DNA from: Strigamia acuminata
Lineage: Eukaryota > Arthropoda > Chilopoda > Geophilomorpha > Linotaeniidae
Reading direction: 5' to 3'
Length of the DNA: 64,000 nucleotides
Assembly (NCBI GenBank): GCA_949358305.1
Contig: OX442314.1
Location: forward strand, 60,273,369 to 60,337,368
The notes beneath the pieces were generated by a model. The model saw only the letters and a list, made by a program, of their open reading frames with translations. It had not been told where the DNA came from and ran no database searches. Positions within the stretch are counted from its first letter, which is position 1. Each line of letters opens with the position of its first letter. Shown here in pieces: positions 43,064 through 53,258 of the stretch. A program made the position numbers and the translations under genes.

Positions 43064-46000
43064 ATGCACAAATCCGGAGATTCATCGAGCAAAATTCCCG
43101 TACTCGGAGTTGGAAACTACGAGCAGTGGCAACGATCGATGCGGATGCTCTTAAAGTCCGAGGGCCTTTGGAGGCATGTTACCGAGGAGAAGGAAGTCGA
43201 ACATTTAGCTACCTTGACGGAAAAAGAAAAGGATCGGTACATGACCAAGAAAGATAAAGCCCTCGGTCACATCTATATCCAAGTCAGCGAGCCCAAAAGA
43301 TCAGTGTTGGACACGTGCAACACGCCGAAAGAGGCGTGGGACGCGCTGGCTAAGATTTATGCGCCAAGCTCACGGGCCAGAAGAGCAGCCATGCGTTGGG
43401 AGTTTTTAAATCTCCAGATTGGACCCAACGAGGATATGCCGGATTTTATTGCCCGAGTCGATCACTACGTGAGGCAATTAAAGGACGTTAAGGAGGAAAC
43501 TTCGCCCGACCACCACGCATATCAGTATCTTAAGGGATTGCCACCTGAGTATGCCCAGGCAACTTTCGCAATCTACCATTGGCCGGATGACCAATTCACC
43601 CCGATTTTGGTTGCCGAACAGTTGATATCCGAACAATCTCGTTTAAGATCGGCGGGTCTGCTTCGAACAACTCCACCGACGGCTCACACTTCTGCGAAAG
43701 GACAGTTTCGCCCGCGTAATAAATCCGGTGCTCGTGATTTGTCAACTATTCGGTGTTTCAATTGCGACCAGATGGGCCACTACGCGAATAAGTGCCCCCA
43801 CCCTCGACGTGAGAATCCGAACCCGAATCAGTCGACGGCTTCCGTACAACGCTCCTCGAGAAGTAAGAGTCGAAGATGGAATAAGAATGCTGTCGCCAAG
43901 GTCGAAGATACTCGCCCTCGAGGAAGCTCGCGTCCAATTCGGAAAGGGACATTTTTCTGCAGTGCACCGCAAGTCGTTGAGCGCCCAGTTGCCCACTTTA
44001 TGCAATCCAATGAGTGGATTGTCGACTGCGGCGCTACCGACCATGTGACCCATGTGCGAGCTTTATTCACCGAGTTCACGAACATTCCGCCTTTCGACAA
44101 CGAATTGGGGCAAGGCAAATCGCAAGTTACTGGACGAGGAACGGTTCAACTTCTCACGTCAGTTGATGATGCAGATTGCGTTTTGGATTTGACCAACGTT
44201 CTATATGCACCGAATTTCGAAGCCAATTTGATTTCGGTGTCGAAAATCGATAAAACGCGACATCATATCCACATTTTCAACGGAGAAGTTAATGTTTATG
44301 AATCGGACTATCGTTTGCCAATCATTCGTGCAAAGGAACGTGGTGGCTTGTATTATTTGGACGGTTTGTGTTCGGCCCCTATCAGTTCGACAACGGTTTC
44401 GACGGCCACTCCACCGACAATTCAACCTGTTAAAACAATGGTCACGACAGAAGTGGACTTCGACAATGTTCCGAAACCGGTTAACGGAAAACAAAAGCAA
44501 CGGGAAATTACAGACTATCGTTTTGATCTGCCAGCGGTTGAGAGTGTGAAGGCAATTCCCACCCAACCAATTCCAAACCTGACCGATCCTACACATTTTC
44601 CCGTCCTTACTCCTATTCCTCCACCGGTCATTGTCAATCCGACCACACAGTCCTATTCCGATGCTCTGCAATTCCTGCCAACTTCCCCTCCTCCCGGCAA
44701 TTTACCTCCGTCACAGAAAAAGGTAATTGCTAGTCCTGCTTCGGTTAAAGATGCCACCAGTCTATGGCATAGTCGACTCGGTCATCTGCATACCAATGCA
44801 ATGAAGCTTCTGGCAGCTAACGACCAGGTTTATGGTTTGCAACCAGCTGAAGTTCGACAGGAATTGTCATGCAACGACTGCAGAATTGCGAAATCGACCA
44901 GAGCTTCGCATAAACCGGACCCGAATCCCTGTACATCGAAACCGTTAGATCTTCTACACATGGATTTGTGGGGGCCAGCCCCGCTCACGTCCCTGGGCGG
45001 TTCGGATTATGTTTTCACCATCATCGACGATGCCACACGTTATACGTGGATTATCCCGTTGGCCCAGAAGTCGCAAACCTTTGGGGCATTCAAAGACTTC
45101 GTCGCCCGCGTTGAACGAATTCAGAATACGCGTGTGAAAGCGATTAGATCCGACCGCGGCGGCGAATTCATGTCGAATGAATTCTTGAATTACCTCAAAG
45201 AAAAGGGCATCCAAGGGCAGAGGACCAATCCCGCATCACCTCAAATGAACGGGACTGCAGAACGCATAAATCGAACAATGGCCGACAGTGTCCGATCACT
45301 TATCTCCGAAACTCGACTCCCGGATGACCTTTGGGCGGAACTCGCCGTCACATTTGCGTATGTGAAGAACCGAAGTCCACATTCGAGATTGAATAACCAA
45401 ATTCCCTATATCCTATGGCGACAACGAGCATTGTCTTTACGACACCTACGCAAAATGGGGTCCAAATGCTGGGTGCATTACACCGCGCCAGGCCGCAAGA
45501 AACTAGATCCGCGTGCATGGGAGGGATATTTCGTTGGTTACGCGACTGGTACCCGCGGATATAGAGTTTGGAATCCGGTAGAAGATCGAGTTTATGAAAC
45601 GGTTCACGTCAAGATCGATGAACGCCAATCATATCGGAAATCTCTTCGTGGCGCATCTCAACGGCCCGAAGAAACTTTTTCTGATGTCGGACAGCAATCG
45701 GTTTCGTTTAACGACAACGTCCAGTTCCATGACTGGCCAAGAGGATCCGATTCCGAACATTCTGATCATTCCGACGACGATTCCGATAATGGTGGAGCTA
45801 GCCATGCCAGCGGCGTATCGACATCTCACTCTGTTCATACACCGGTCATCCAATTGCCGCCTCCGACAACGCCAGAGCAGTTATTGTTGGATGCATGTGC
45901 ACTGCAATTACCAAGTTCGGCAAGCCTAGGACATTCCCAATCGTATCCCATCCTCTATCAGGAAGGAGACACAGATGACGATATTGCTAACTTTGATGAC

Positions 46001-48022
46001 CTATCTATCCTTCCAAGAACATCTGATTTCACAGGGACATCTGCAGAACAGTCTCCTCGCCAATCACCGCCTGGCTCTCCGGCTAGATACATCACTTATC
46101 GCCGGAAGACCCGTGGAGCAGATCTGTCTCATACAGTGTCGGTATTTGACGATACTCCAATGTCTCCTGCTCCAATTCAGCACATAGTCGGGACAGAAGT
46201 CTTGCCTGCTACGGATCGCCATACTGCATATATTTGGCGACCCATTGGGGGAGATTCTGAGTGCAGTGATTGGAGACGCGAGGAACACCTTCGGAAGGAT
46301 CAAGTTCTGGGATCGATTAAAACGGACGTTTACTACTTTCCGATGCCCGGCATTCGACTTAGATCTCAGAGAGATGTTGATGAATACTGTATGCTCAACA
46401 ACATCGATTATGACCCCACTTTATTTATTTGGAGTAACATCGAGTATACATTACCTACTGTTCCGGGTGTTCGCCATGCGGCTCATCTTTGCAGAACGGA
46501 ACCAGCTTCCTATGCTGAAATCCCGAAATTCTCCGACGCTCCGAAATGGCGCGAAGCCATTAAAGAAGAGCTCGACACGTTTACCGAAAGAGAAGTTTAT
46601 CTCGAAGTTCCAAGACCACCGGATACTACGATTCTTGGCTGCAAATGGCTTTTTAAGCTGAAGACAGATGCAGCAGGGACGATCACCAGATATCGAGCTC
46701 GTTTAGTCGCCCAGGGTTTTCGTCAAACTCTCGGAGTCGACTACGATGAAGTTTTTAGTCCGGTGGTGAATTTCGTCTTAATTCGTTTATTCTTCTGTCT
46801 TCTCGTCGTGTTGCGTGGTTGGAAGGATGCACACTTAGATGTGAAATGTGCGTACCTGTATGGAGAACTTAAACATAAAGTCTACATGCGGATCCCTGCA
46901 GGTGCCACATGTTCCAACCCCAACAATGTGTGGCTCCTCATCAAGTCACTATACGGACTCCACCAGTCGGGAAGACAGTGGTTCGAAAAATTGGACGAAA
47001 CGCTTCGAGACCTCGGATTCCGAAGAATGCCCGCGTGTAATTGTGTTTACGTCTTCGGAAATTCCGCTATCATGTTAGTCTACGTGGACGATATTATTTT
47101 ATTCTACGCATCCGACAGTGTTTTCGACCAATTGATCCGACTCATCAGTTCGAAATTCCAAATCGTCAATCTCGGTCCGATTACGAAATTGTTAGGTGTC
47201 GAGTTTATCCGTGATATGGGACGCACATTCATTTCCCAACGTGCTTATATTGCGAAGATCATCAAAAAGTTCGGTACCTCGACCAACAAGCTCGTGAAAG
47301 TTCCCGTGACACCCGGGACGACACTCGTCAGCGGATCGACCGAGAATTTGGAAGATTTCCCATACCGCTTGCTGATCGGATCACTGTTATTTTTGGCTTC
47401 GAGGACACGCCCCGACATCCTTTACTCCGTTATTCACTTATCGCAGTATAATACCTGTTATAATAAGACCCACATTCGAGCATTACTTCAAGTCTTGCAG
47501 TACGTGGCAAACACCGCAGACTTTTGTATCGAACTATCGGGCTGTACATCTTCACAATTGTGGGCTTACACCGACGCTTCGTGGGCATGCGATCCGGAGA
47601 CATCATTGAGTTTCGGCGGCTATATCACTTTCATCGGCAACATTCCAATCGGCTGGTCCTGTCGTAAACAGTCGACCGTGGCATGCTCAACAATGGAAGC
47701 AGAATTTATCGCCCTTGTTGAGTGTGTCAAGGAGCTTTACTGGTTGGACCACGTTTATCTTCAGTTTCCGATCCTCAACCGATTATCGCGACCCGTCATT
47801 TATTCCGACGCTCTCTCGGCCATACAGTTTACTTCCAACGATGTCGAAACTTCGAAAACTCGACATATTCGTGTACGATATCACTGGCTCAGGGAGTGGT
47901 ATACGGCGGGACGTTTCGAACTCCGAAAAGTGCCCGGCGACCTGAACGTCGCTGACATCTTCACGAATTGGCTCGGATCGGAACGTTTACAATCGTTGAT
48001 TTCTCGGATTTTCCGATTGTGA
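43064..48022 (+). CDS. Copia gag-pol polyprotein, intact, 1652 aa
   Basis: Same architecture as the polyprotein at 9289-14346 and clearly a sister family. Gag with knuckle CFNCDQMGHYANKCP, protease DCGATDHVTH, pre-integrase HSRLGHLHTNAMKLL, integrase with D in LLHMDLWGPA, D in RSDRGGEFMS and E in NGTAERINRT, RT with AHLDVKCAYLYGEL and YVDDIILFY, RNase H with TDASWACDPE and MEAEFIALVE. The ATG at 43064 (MHKSGDSSSK) follows an 890-nt leader. The ORF is uninterrupted, but transcription from its own 5' LTR is blocked by the Gypsy insertion. Confidence 0.97.
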   Translation: MHKSGDSSSKIPVLGVGNYEQWQRSMRMLLKSEGLWRHVTEEKEVEHLATLTEKEKDRYMTKKDKALGHIYIQVSEPKRSVLDTCNTPKEAWDALAKIYAPSSRARRAAMRWEFLNLQIGPNEDMPDFIARVDHYVRQLKDVKEETSPDHHAYQYLKGLPPEYAQATFAIYHWPDDQFTPILVAEQLISEQSRLRSAGLLRTTPPTAHTSAKGQFRPRNKSGARDLSTIRCFNCDQMGHYANKCPHPRRENPNPNQSTASVQRSSRSKSRRWNKNAVAKVEDTRPRGSSRPIRKGTFFCSAPQVVERPVAHFMQSNEWIVDCGATDHVTHVRALFTEFTNIPPFDNELGQGKSQVTGRGTVQLLTSVDDADCVLDLTNVLYAPNFEANLISVSKIDKTRHHIHIFNGEVNVYESDYRLPIIRAKERGGLYYLDGLCSAPISSTTVSTATPPTIQPVKTMVTTEVDFDNVPKPVNGKQKQREITDYRFDLPAVESVKAIPTQPIPNLTDPTHFPVLTPIPPPVIVNPTTQSYSDALQFLPTSPPPGNLPPSQKKVIASPASVKDATSLWHSRLGHLHTNAMKLLAANDQVYGLQPAEVRQELSCNDCRIAKSTRASHKPDPNPCTSKPLDLLHMDLWGPAPLTSLGGSDYVFTIIDDATRYTWIIPLAQKSQTFGAFKDFVARVERIQNTRVKAIRSDRGGEFMSNEFLNYLKEKGIQGQRTNPASPQMNGTAERINRTMADSVRSLISETRLPDDLWAELAVTFAYVKNRSPHSRLNNQIPYILWRQRALSLRHLRKMGSKCWVHYTAPGRKKLDPRAWEGYFVGYATGTRGYRVWNPVEDRVYETVHVKIDERQSYRKSLRGASQRPEETFSDVGQQSVSFNDNVQFHDWPRGSDSEHSDHSDDDSDNGGASHASGVSTSHSVHTPVIQLPPPTTPEQLLLDACALQLPSSASLGHSQSYPILYQEGDTDDDIANFDDLSILPRTSDFTGTSAEQSPRQSPPGSPARYITYRRKTRGADLSHTVSVFDDTPMSPAPIQHIVGTEVLPATDRHTAYIWRPIGGDSECSDWRREEHLRKDQVLGSIKTDVYYFPMPGIRLRSQRDVDEYCMLNNIDYDPTLFIWSNIEYTLPTVPGVRHAAHLCRTEPASYAEIPKFSDAPKWREAIKEELDTFTEREVYLEVPRPPDTTILGCKWLFKLKTDAAGTITRYRARLVAQGFRQTLGVDYDEVFSPVVNFVLIRLFFCLLVVLRGWKDAHLDVKCAYLYGELKHKVYMRIPAGATCSNPNNVWLLIKSLYGLHQSGRQWFEKLDETLRDLGFRRMPACNCVYVFGNSAIMLVYVDDIILFYASDSVFDQLIRLISSKFQIVNLGPITKLLGVEFIRDMGRTFISQRAYIAKIIKKFGTSTNKLVKVPVTPGTTLVSGSTENLEDFPYRLLIGSLLFLASRTRPDILYSVIHLSQYNTCYNKTHIRALLQVLQYVANTADFCIELSGCTSSQLWAYTDASWACDPETSLSFGGYITFIGNIPIGWSCRKQSTVACSTMEAEFIALVECVKELYWLDHVYLQFPILNRLSRPVIYSDALSAIQFTSNDVETSKTRHIRVRYHWLREWYTAGRFELRKVPGDLNVADIFTNWLGSERLQSLISRIFRL

Positions 48023-48231
48023 CTTTATCGTGACATTCCTGTGTTAGTTTTTTTTCGATTGTGAGAATCATCGAGATCAGTGGGAATATTCGGGCTTTCG
48101 TAGAGTTTTACAATTATAGTACCCGGCTCGGTGATTCGACTTTATTATTTACCTTTTGAATTAATGTTTATGCTATAATTCTAGTATCTGTTCGTATTTT
48201 CTCCTGAACATTTAAGATCGAAGAGGGGATT

Positions 48232-48769
48232 TGTTGGTCTAAGAACCACTCATGTTGTCGATATCAAATGTTTATTTACTATATGTTTTGTGTTCAAACA
48301 TTGTATTGATATTTGATCATTTATTTACTGTTTTCTCTATTTGGATTTAATTTCTGCTGTCCAGTATGTAATTCCATACTTTGCTTATGTTTTACTTAGA
48401 TGATTTGTTCTTTAATTTAAAATTTAATGTTAATAACTGTCACCAGAGTGCTGTGACACTCTTATCCCTAATCCAAGATGGCAGCACACACAGGTGTGTG
48501 CACTTTCACATCTTTTCACCTTTGGAAATCCATTTATGTAAGATATGGTTTACTTTTCATTAAACTTTTATGTTTTTAAGTGTTTACCTTCACTTTAGAG
48601 CACCTTCAGTGCTATTTAAGCGCATATAAGCGACCATAAGTCGCGCGCTCGCTCGAATCGCATCAGGCGATTCTGTTATCGGAATTAACCGTCGCGCATT
48701 TGCGACGAGCTTTATTTCACGCTTCCACATCGGTTCATTTGCCGATTATTTGCGCACCACTCACCTACA
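48232..48769 (+). repeat. Copia copy 2, 3' LTR, 538 bp
   Basis: TGTTGGTC...CACCTACA. Contains CACACAGGTGTGTG near 48487-48500, part of the 25 bp missing from the 5' LTR. AATTA target copy follows at 48770-48774. Confidence 0.96.
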
Positions 48770-48771
48770 AA

Positions 48772-49251
48772 TTATTGCCCCATCTTTCCTGCCGCCGACG
48801 AGCCGTACGGTTTCAAGTAGAAACCTTTTCCAGTTTTGCGAATCCGTAATTTTTTTTTTAACGGCCGACGTAGACCTTTGCCTTCGGTGGCTAAATTGTG
48901 GCGCTTGGTTTCATCGACCATTTCCTTATTTGTTTTTGCCGAGTCTACGGCTTTAGCGATCCCTGCCGCACCCCCAGCCAGTCCACCCAATGCCCCCAAT
49001 AATGGAAGCAGCAATGGAAAGAATCCACCAGTTTGTCTAACCTGTTTCGTGGGTATGCTTAAAGTCATTCCTTTCTTTTTAGAACCGGCCTTTTTAATCT
49101 TATTTATCTGTCTATCAGTAAGAGACAAGCCATGATTGCCGTTCAGTTGTTTATACTTCAATCTTAAATGTAAGGGTATCCTTTTTTTGATGGATTTGGA
49201 TACCTTTCGTTGCTGATTGGGGGTTAACGCTACCTTATGTATTTTATACAT
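48772..49251 (-). CDS. Polinton small basic protein with membrane-active-like helix (pVI-like)
   Basis: 159 aa. The N-terminal 90 residues are Lys/Arg-rich (MYKIHKVALTPNQQRKVSKS). Then comes a glycine/leucine hydrophobic stretch at about 97-117 (FFPLLLPLLGALGGLAG), an amphipathic helix (IAKAVDSAKTNKEMVDETKR), and a basic tail (RRPLKKKLRIRKTGKGFYLK). This layout is common in Polinton and adenovirus minor capsid or membrane-lytic proteins; homology to adenoviral pVI is inference. The ATG is at 49251, preceded (minus) by TATAAAAAAATAAGAG. The stop codon lies in the Copia target site, so the insertion only just spared the ORF. It originally overlapped the downstream protease gene. Confidence 0.65.
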   Translation of the reverse strand: MYKIHKVALTPNQQRKVSKSIKKRIPLHLRLKYKQLNGNHGLSLTDRQINKIKKAGSKKKGMTLSIPTKQVRQTGGFFPLLLPLLGALGGLAGGAAGIAKAVDSAKTNKEMVDETKRHNLATEGKGLRRPLKKKLRIRKTGKGFYLKPYGSSAAGKMGQ

Positions 49252-49270
49252 CTCTTATTTTTTTATAACT

Positions 49271-50593
49271 TTAATATAACACTTCAATTTTGCCTTTGTC
49301 CAATTTCATATTCATCAACCTGTCACCTATTATCAAAGCGTAGGCTTTAGTATTGGCCGGGACTGCCGTTTCAAATTTCATTTTTATTTGCACGTTGATT
49401 ATGCCGGTTTTCAGTCTCTCGCTCTGTTTTGAGCAATCGATCACGATCAGCGGATACAATTTTGCATAATCCCAAGCGTTGAACATTATATCAGATGCAC
49501 CGTAGTAATCTTTCCTAAATTGGATGCACGATTCCAGAAACTTACTGAAATTGCTATTTTCAAAGCTCTCGTTCGAGTCTAAATAGGGATACCGTTCAGA
49601 GTTCAGGTACACGTGAACTTCATTGACTTTAACGGTGTCGAATATCGCCGTATTTTTGGTTTGGTCGTTTCTTTTATCGGTCTGAAATCCGACGATGATG
49701 TACCGTGGTTTTTCAGAAGTGCTGGTGGTTACCACTCGCCAGGCATGCTCCGTGGTTTGGGGCAAGTCCGACATTTCGAACGACCAATGGCGGAACGCTA
49801 ATGGAATATTCACGCCTCTATCCATGGCTGCGAGCAGTCGACTCTTTTGCACGTCGGATGGAATCACGTGCGGCATTAACCAATACAATTGTTGGAGAAC
49901 TATTTTACCTTCGGGTATGGCTACCTGGGCTCCAGCCACAGTTTTATTTGCGGCTTTAAAAATGGCATCATCGTTGTGCGTTCTCATCAAAGTTAAAACT
50001 TGTTTGGCTCCGTAAATGACTTTGTTATAGTCTTCAAAAAATCCCATCAGATGGGTCAGTGGCACTAACAACGAAAAGGTACCGTGCTTTTTAGGCAGCA
50101 AGTTGTATAACCTGCGCCGTTCCTCAAATCCGGGATTGTCGAGATCCACTGATTTGCCGGACTTGTGGTCGGGTAACCAGCCCATATTTTCGATCGCGTT
50201 TTGGTTATTGTGATACGTCAAAGCGCCTTTCATAGTGGTGGCATAGCCTGGATAATTAATCTCGTCGATTAGTTTGTCACCGATGTGATATTTCAGGTTG
50301 CTGAAGAGAAAAGGCATGAAATTATTCACTAGCGTTGCCGCATCATCGGTGTCTTTTCCCTCCGACGCATATTCCGTTCCATCATTCTTTGTCAACTGCC
50401 CCGTTACGCATACGTAACTTTTATGGGGATGTGTCCAGATATCTTCGTTCTGTATGATTAGGCGAATTTCAGAGTTCACATTATTCAAATTTGTCCCAAT
50501 AATCGGGTGATACTCGTGGTATCTGTATGCATTTACGGATTCGTCGATGACGAACGGTTGTTCGACGTCTAAATAATTTTCAGCGACTTGCAT
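49271..50593 (-). CDS. Polinton major capsid protein candidate, 440 aa
   Basis: Intact ORF from the ATG at 50593, in the usual place between penton and pVI-like genes. Length and sequence features (early FMPFLFSNLKYHIGDKLIDE, middle LVPLTHLMGFFEDYNKVIYG, FRHWSFEMSDLP; end KMKFETAVPANTKAYALIIG) fit the double jelly-roll major capsid proteins of Polintons, which are beta-rich and end with a charged strand. It would form the trimeric hexon-like units of an icosahedral shell. Upstream on the minus strand is TTAAAAAATAGCAACT, then ATG. No internal stop. Confidence rests on family resemblance and position; structure prediction would settle it. Confidence 0.75.
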   Translation of the reverse strand: MQVAENYLDVEQPFVIDESVNAYRYHEYHPIIGTNLNNVNSEIRLIIQNEDIWTHPHKSYVCVTGQLTKNDGTEYASEGKDTDDAATLVNNFMPFLFSNLKYHIGDKLIDEINYPGYATTMKGALTYHNNQNAIENMGWLPDHKSGKSVDLDNPGFEERRRLYNLLPKKHGTFSLLVPLTHLMGFFEDYNKVIYGAKQVLTLMRTHNDDAIFKAANKTVAGAQVAIPEGKIVLQQLYWLMPHVIPSDVQKSRLLAAMDRGVNIPLAFRHWSFEMSDLPQTTEHAWRVVTTSTSEKPRYIIVGFQTDKRNDQTKNTAIFDTVKVNEVHVYLNSERYPYLDSNESFENSNFSKFLESCIQFRKDYYGASDIMFNAWDYAKLYPLIVIDCSKQSERLKTGIINVQIKMKFETAVPANTKAYALIIGDRLMNMKLDKGKIEVLY

Positions 50594-50801
50594 AGTTGCT
50601 ATTTTTTAATTACGTAATATATATATATATATTTTTTTAAAAAGAGTTTATGTAATCTCTGTTATCGGCACGAAGTGAAGCTACTTTCATTTCCATATTG
50701 CCACCGCCTCTCATAGCCTGTTCTATTGTAGGGTTCTCTTTTGCGACGACATAATGCGTCGTAATATTTTTTTTCTTAAATATAATCGGCATCTTATTTT
50801 T

Positions 50802-51533
50802 TTAAACTGACGTTTTTCTTCTCAAATGGAACCGCGCGGTAAAAACTTCCCCTCTGAGATCGATGGGTTTACTATCTTGATCGGTCAACCATATCCTGAC
50901 TTCGTGAATTTTGGATTGATTTTTTACCGGCAAGTATAGTATGTTATTCGGCATTTCGACTATTTTGAAACCGGCCGGAACATTCGGAAAAAATGCGTAA
51001 ATAATCGGAGATGCTTCGCCGTTCAAGTACGAATCGGTAATTAAATCGCAGTGCACCAGTATGGTGTTTATGTGGAAAATGTTAACGGGATTGACCGACT
51101 CGCTGGTTCCAGCCGTATATTCGCGCTTTTCAAATCCAAATAAATGAGCCATGTTATTCTCGTGCGTGAAATCTACGGCATATTCCATTTGACTTATCGT
51201 CAACGTTGTGGATAAAGTGTTAATATTCTCTTTTATGTCGATAAACGGTAGGTCACTGTTTTGGTCCCAATGTCCTCTCGCTTTCATCTCGGTATGTAAT
51301 CGAGCGATAATGTCGACAAGTTCGTAACTACCGGGTGGGAAAGTAATGATTAGCGATGTTTTTGTTTTATCGATCGAATACATGAATACGTTGTTTTCCT
51401 CGGTGATATTTGGCATTGAATTAAAAGTCTCCAGACTCACTAATCCCAATTCAAATTCATCCTCGCCCAGTAATAAAGGCGACGAGAATGTGGTGAGAAA
51501 ATCGGTCTTTGTGCTACTCAATACAATAGACAT
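50802..51533 (-). CDS. Polinton penton (minor capsid, single jelly-roll) candidate
   Basis: Start chosen at the ATG 51533 (MSIVLSSTKTDFLTTFSS), because the same start with the same upstream context occurs in the duplicated copy and sits behind TTAAAAAAAACAAC. A longer in-frame start at 51578 belongs to the duplicated 3' end of the neighbouring gene. About 243 aa. N-terminal half: LLGEDEFELGLVSLETFNSM, PPGSYELVDIIARLH. The C-terminus AGFKIVEMPNNILYLPVKN, KIHEVRIWLTDQDSKPIDL, EVFTARFHLRR is typical of Polinton minor capsid/penton proteins. It would occupy capsid vertices. Intact; its 5' two-thirds is duplicated next door. Confidence 0.78.
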   Translation of the reverse strand: MSIVLSSTKTDFLTTFSSPLLLGEDEFELGLVSLETFNSMPNITEENNVFMYSIDKTKTSLIITFPPGSYELVDIIARLHTEMKARGHWDQNSDLPFIDIKENINTLSTTLTISQMEYAVDFTHENNMAHLFGFEKREYTAGTSESVNPVNIFHINTILVHCDLITDSYLNGEASPIIYAFFPNVPAGFKIVEMPNNILYLPVKNQSKIHEVRIWLTDQDSKPIDLRGEVFTARFHLRRKTSV

Positions 51534-51682
51534 GTTGTTTTTTTTAATTCGCGAGAATTTTCTTACGCATGTTTTCAAACTTGGTTTTATCGAGAACTCT
51601 TTCCTCTTTCAGTTCCATAAGTATTTCTACAATTTCGTTGTCGTGAGACTGGTTTCCGGCATCCCGTGATGCGTGCAACAAT

Positions 51683-52262
51683 CGCTGGTTCCAGCCGTAT
51701 ATTCGCGCTTTTCAAATCCAAATAAATGAGCCATGTTATTCTCGTGCGTGAAATCTACGGCATATTCCATTTGACTTATCGTCAACGTTGTGGATAAAGT
51801 GTTAATATTCTCTTTTATGTCGATAAACGGTAGGTCACTGTTTTGGTCCCAATGTCCTCTCGCTTTCATCTCGGTATGTAATCGAGCGATAATGTCGACA
51901 AGTTCGTAACTACCGGGTGGGAAAGTAATGATTAGCGATGTTTTTGTTTTATCGATCGAAAACACGAATACGTTGTTTTCCTCGGTGATATTTGGCATTG
52001 AATTAAAAGTCTCCAGACTCACTAATCCCAATTCAAATTCATCCTCGCCCAGTAATAAAGGCGACGAGAATGTGGTGAGAAAATCGGTCTTTGTGCTACT
52101 CAATACAATAGACATGTTGTTTTTTTAATTCGCGAGAATTTTCTTACGCATGTTTTCAAACTTGGTTTTATCGAGAACTCTTTCCTCTTTCAGTTCCATA
52201 AGTATTTCTACAATTTCGTTGTCGTGAGACTGGTTTCCGGCATCCCGTGATGCGTTCAACAA
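51683..52262 (-). pseudogene. Tandem duplicate: truncated penton N-terminus
   Basis: A block of about 580 bp, 51103-51682, is directly repeated as 51683-52262 with only a few differences (for example AATACATGAAT against AAACACGAAT). The repeat holds the 3' end of the 377-aa gene plus the start and first 150 codons of the penton gene. The left copy completes the penton. The right copy leaves a 162-aa truncated penton frame (52115-51627) that ends in the duplicated tail of its neighbour. Confidence 0.9.
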
Positions 52263-53258
52263 TCGCAGCCTGTCTATTAATTCATCCGGGTTGTTGTAAT
52301 ACTTGTAGTCTACGGAGTTCTGCGGACGAAACGTTTTTGTAATGCCTTGGCCCGATTGTAGATATTGTGCTTGATGTTTTTTGTAGTGTTGCCAAATTGG
52401 TTTAATCACTTTCAGATACTTCTCTCCTTTAGAAGATTTTGGCCTATTAGTTGCTGGATCATAACGACTAAATAATGCTTTAGTTTTGATTAGAATGTCG
52501 GCATAATTATTTAATGCCTTCTGATTCTGATATGGATCCAATGCTGGAATTTTGTTCAAGAGGAAATCCTTTAATTCTTTATCGAATCTATATGTTTTAT
52601 TTCTTACAGAAATATGACCCTGGATAAATGTAACTTCTTCGACTCCTATTTTAAATTTTAAGTCTTTAGTATCAAATCTGATTCCAAATACACGGTCTAT
52701 ATTACCCGCATTTGCAGAATAATAACTTATAAAAGATTGCAGATACGTGTCTTCCGGATCTGTTTCTTTCTTTTTCCATTCGAGACTTCTACGTACTTCC
52801 GTGCGATATTTATCAGAAACATCATCAGCATCAGCATCGTCACCAAGATTTGCTTCTTCTTCTTCCACACTTCGAAGTGATGTATTGTTCGCTTCATCGT
52901 GATCAACTAAACTTTGAGGAGTTCCACGATGACTAGAGGACAAGCTTTGGCGTAAGAACTGTCCTTTAATGGATGCATTTTCCCAATTTCTGACGGGTGT
53001 CTCTATATCCATTTTTGACATTGTCTTCTTAGGCTCGCTTTTAACGGTAGTGGAAGGTGACGGATTGAAAGACATGGGTTGGGGTGGAGATACTTGCTGC
53101 TGCTGCGGCAGGCTATGCAATGCTGTAGTAACCGGTTTGAAGAATGCACCGAGCGCTTCATCTTCGGATCCTCTGTTTAACTTATCTTGCAGAAACTTTT
53201 TTTTCAAGCTCTGTTTTAATTTCTCGTAATTTCCACGCTGCTGTTTATTCATGTTCAT
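52125..53258 (-). CDS. Conserved Polinton protein of unknown function, 377 aa
   Basis: ATG at 53258 (MNMNKQQRGNYEKL). The N-terminal 150 residues are Gln/Ser/Pro-rich and disordered, then acidic (EEEEANLGDDADADD). The conserved half begins near residue 180: NIDRVFGIRFDTKDLKFKIG, FIQGHISVRNKTYRFDKELK, then KALNNYADILIKTKALFS and SSKGEKYLKVIKPIW. This pattern (a FGIR start, ID-like strand, Y..IL..T segment, S-S-[RK]-G..K) is familiar from many Polintons, where no function is assigned. It lies between ATPase and penton, so a virion or assembly role is likely. The C-terminal helix is repeated in the 580-bp duplication. Confidence 0.7.
   Translation of the reverse strand: MNMNKQQRGNYEKLKQSLKKKFLQDKLNRGSEDEALGAFFKPVTTALHSLPQQQQVSPPQPMSFNPSPSTTVKSEPKKTMSKMDIETPVRNWENASIKGQFLRQSLSSSHRGTPQSLVDHDEANNTSLRSVEEEEANLGDDADADDVSDKYRTEVRRSLEWKKKETDPEDTYLQSFISYYSANAGNIDRVFGIRFDTKDLKFKIGVEEVTFIQGHISVRNKTYRFDKELKDFLLNKIPALDPYQNQKALNNYADILIKTKALFSRYDPATNRPKSSKGEKYLKVIKPIWQHYKKHQAQYLQSGQGITKTFRPQNSVDYKYYNNPDELIDRLRLLNASRDAGNQSHDNEIVEILMELKEERVLDKTKFENMRKKILAN

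Larger units (their letters stand above)
28568..48769 (+). mobile_element. Copia LTR retrotransposon, copy 2, inside the Polinton, split by Gypsy
   Basis: Without the Gypsy guest it is about 7.1 kb. The 5' LTR is in two pieces, 28568-28902 and 41991-42174; the 3' LTR is 48232-48769 (538 bp). The 5' LTR is 23 bp shorter overall, from one 25-bp deletion and a 2-bp insertion, and otherwise almost identical. The PBS just after the 5' LTR (TGGTAGCAGAGG at 42176-42187) matches initiator tRNA-Met. A purine tract (GAAGAGGGGA) precedes the 3' LTR. The polyprotein is intact, but its promoter LTR is split. Confidence 0.96.
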
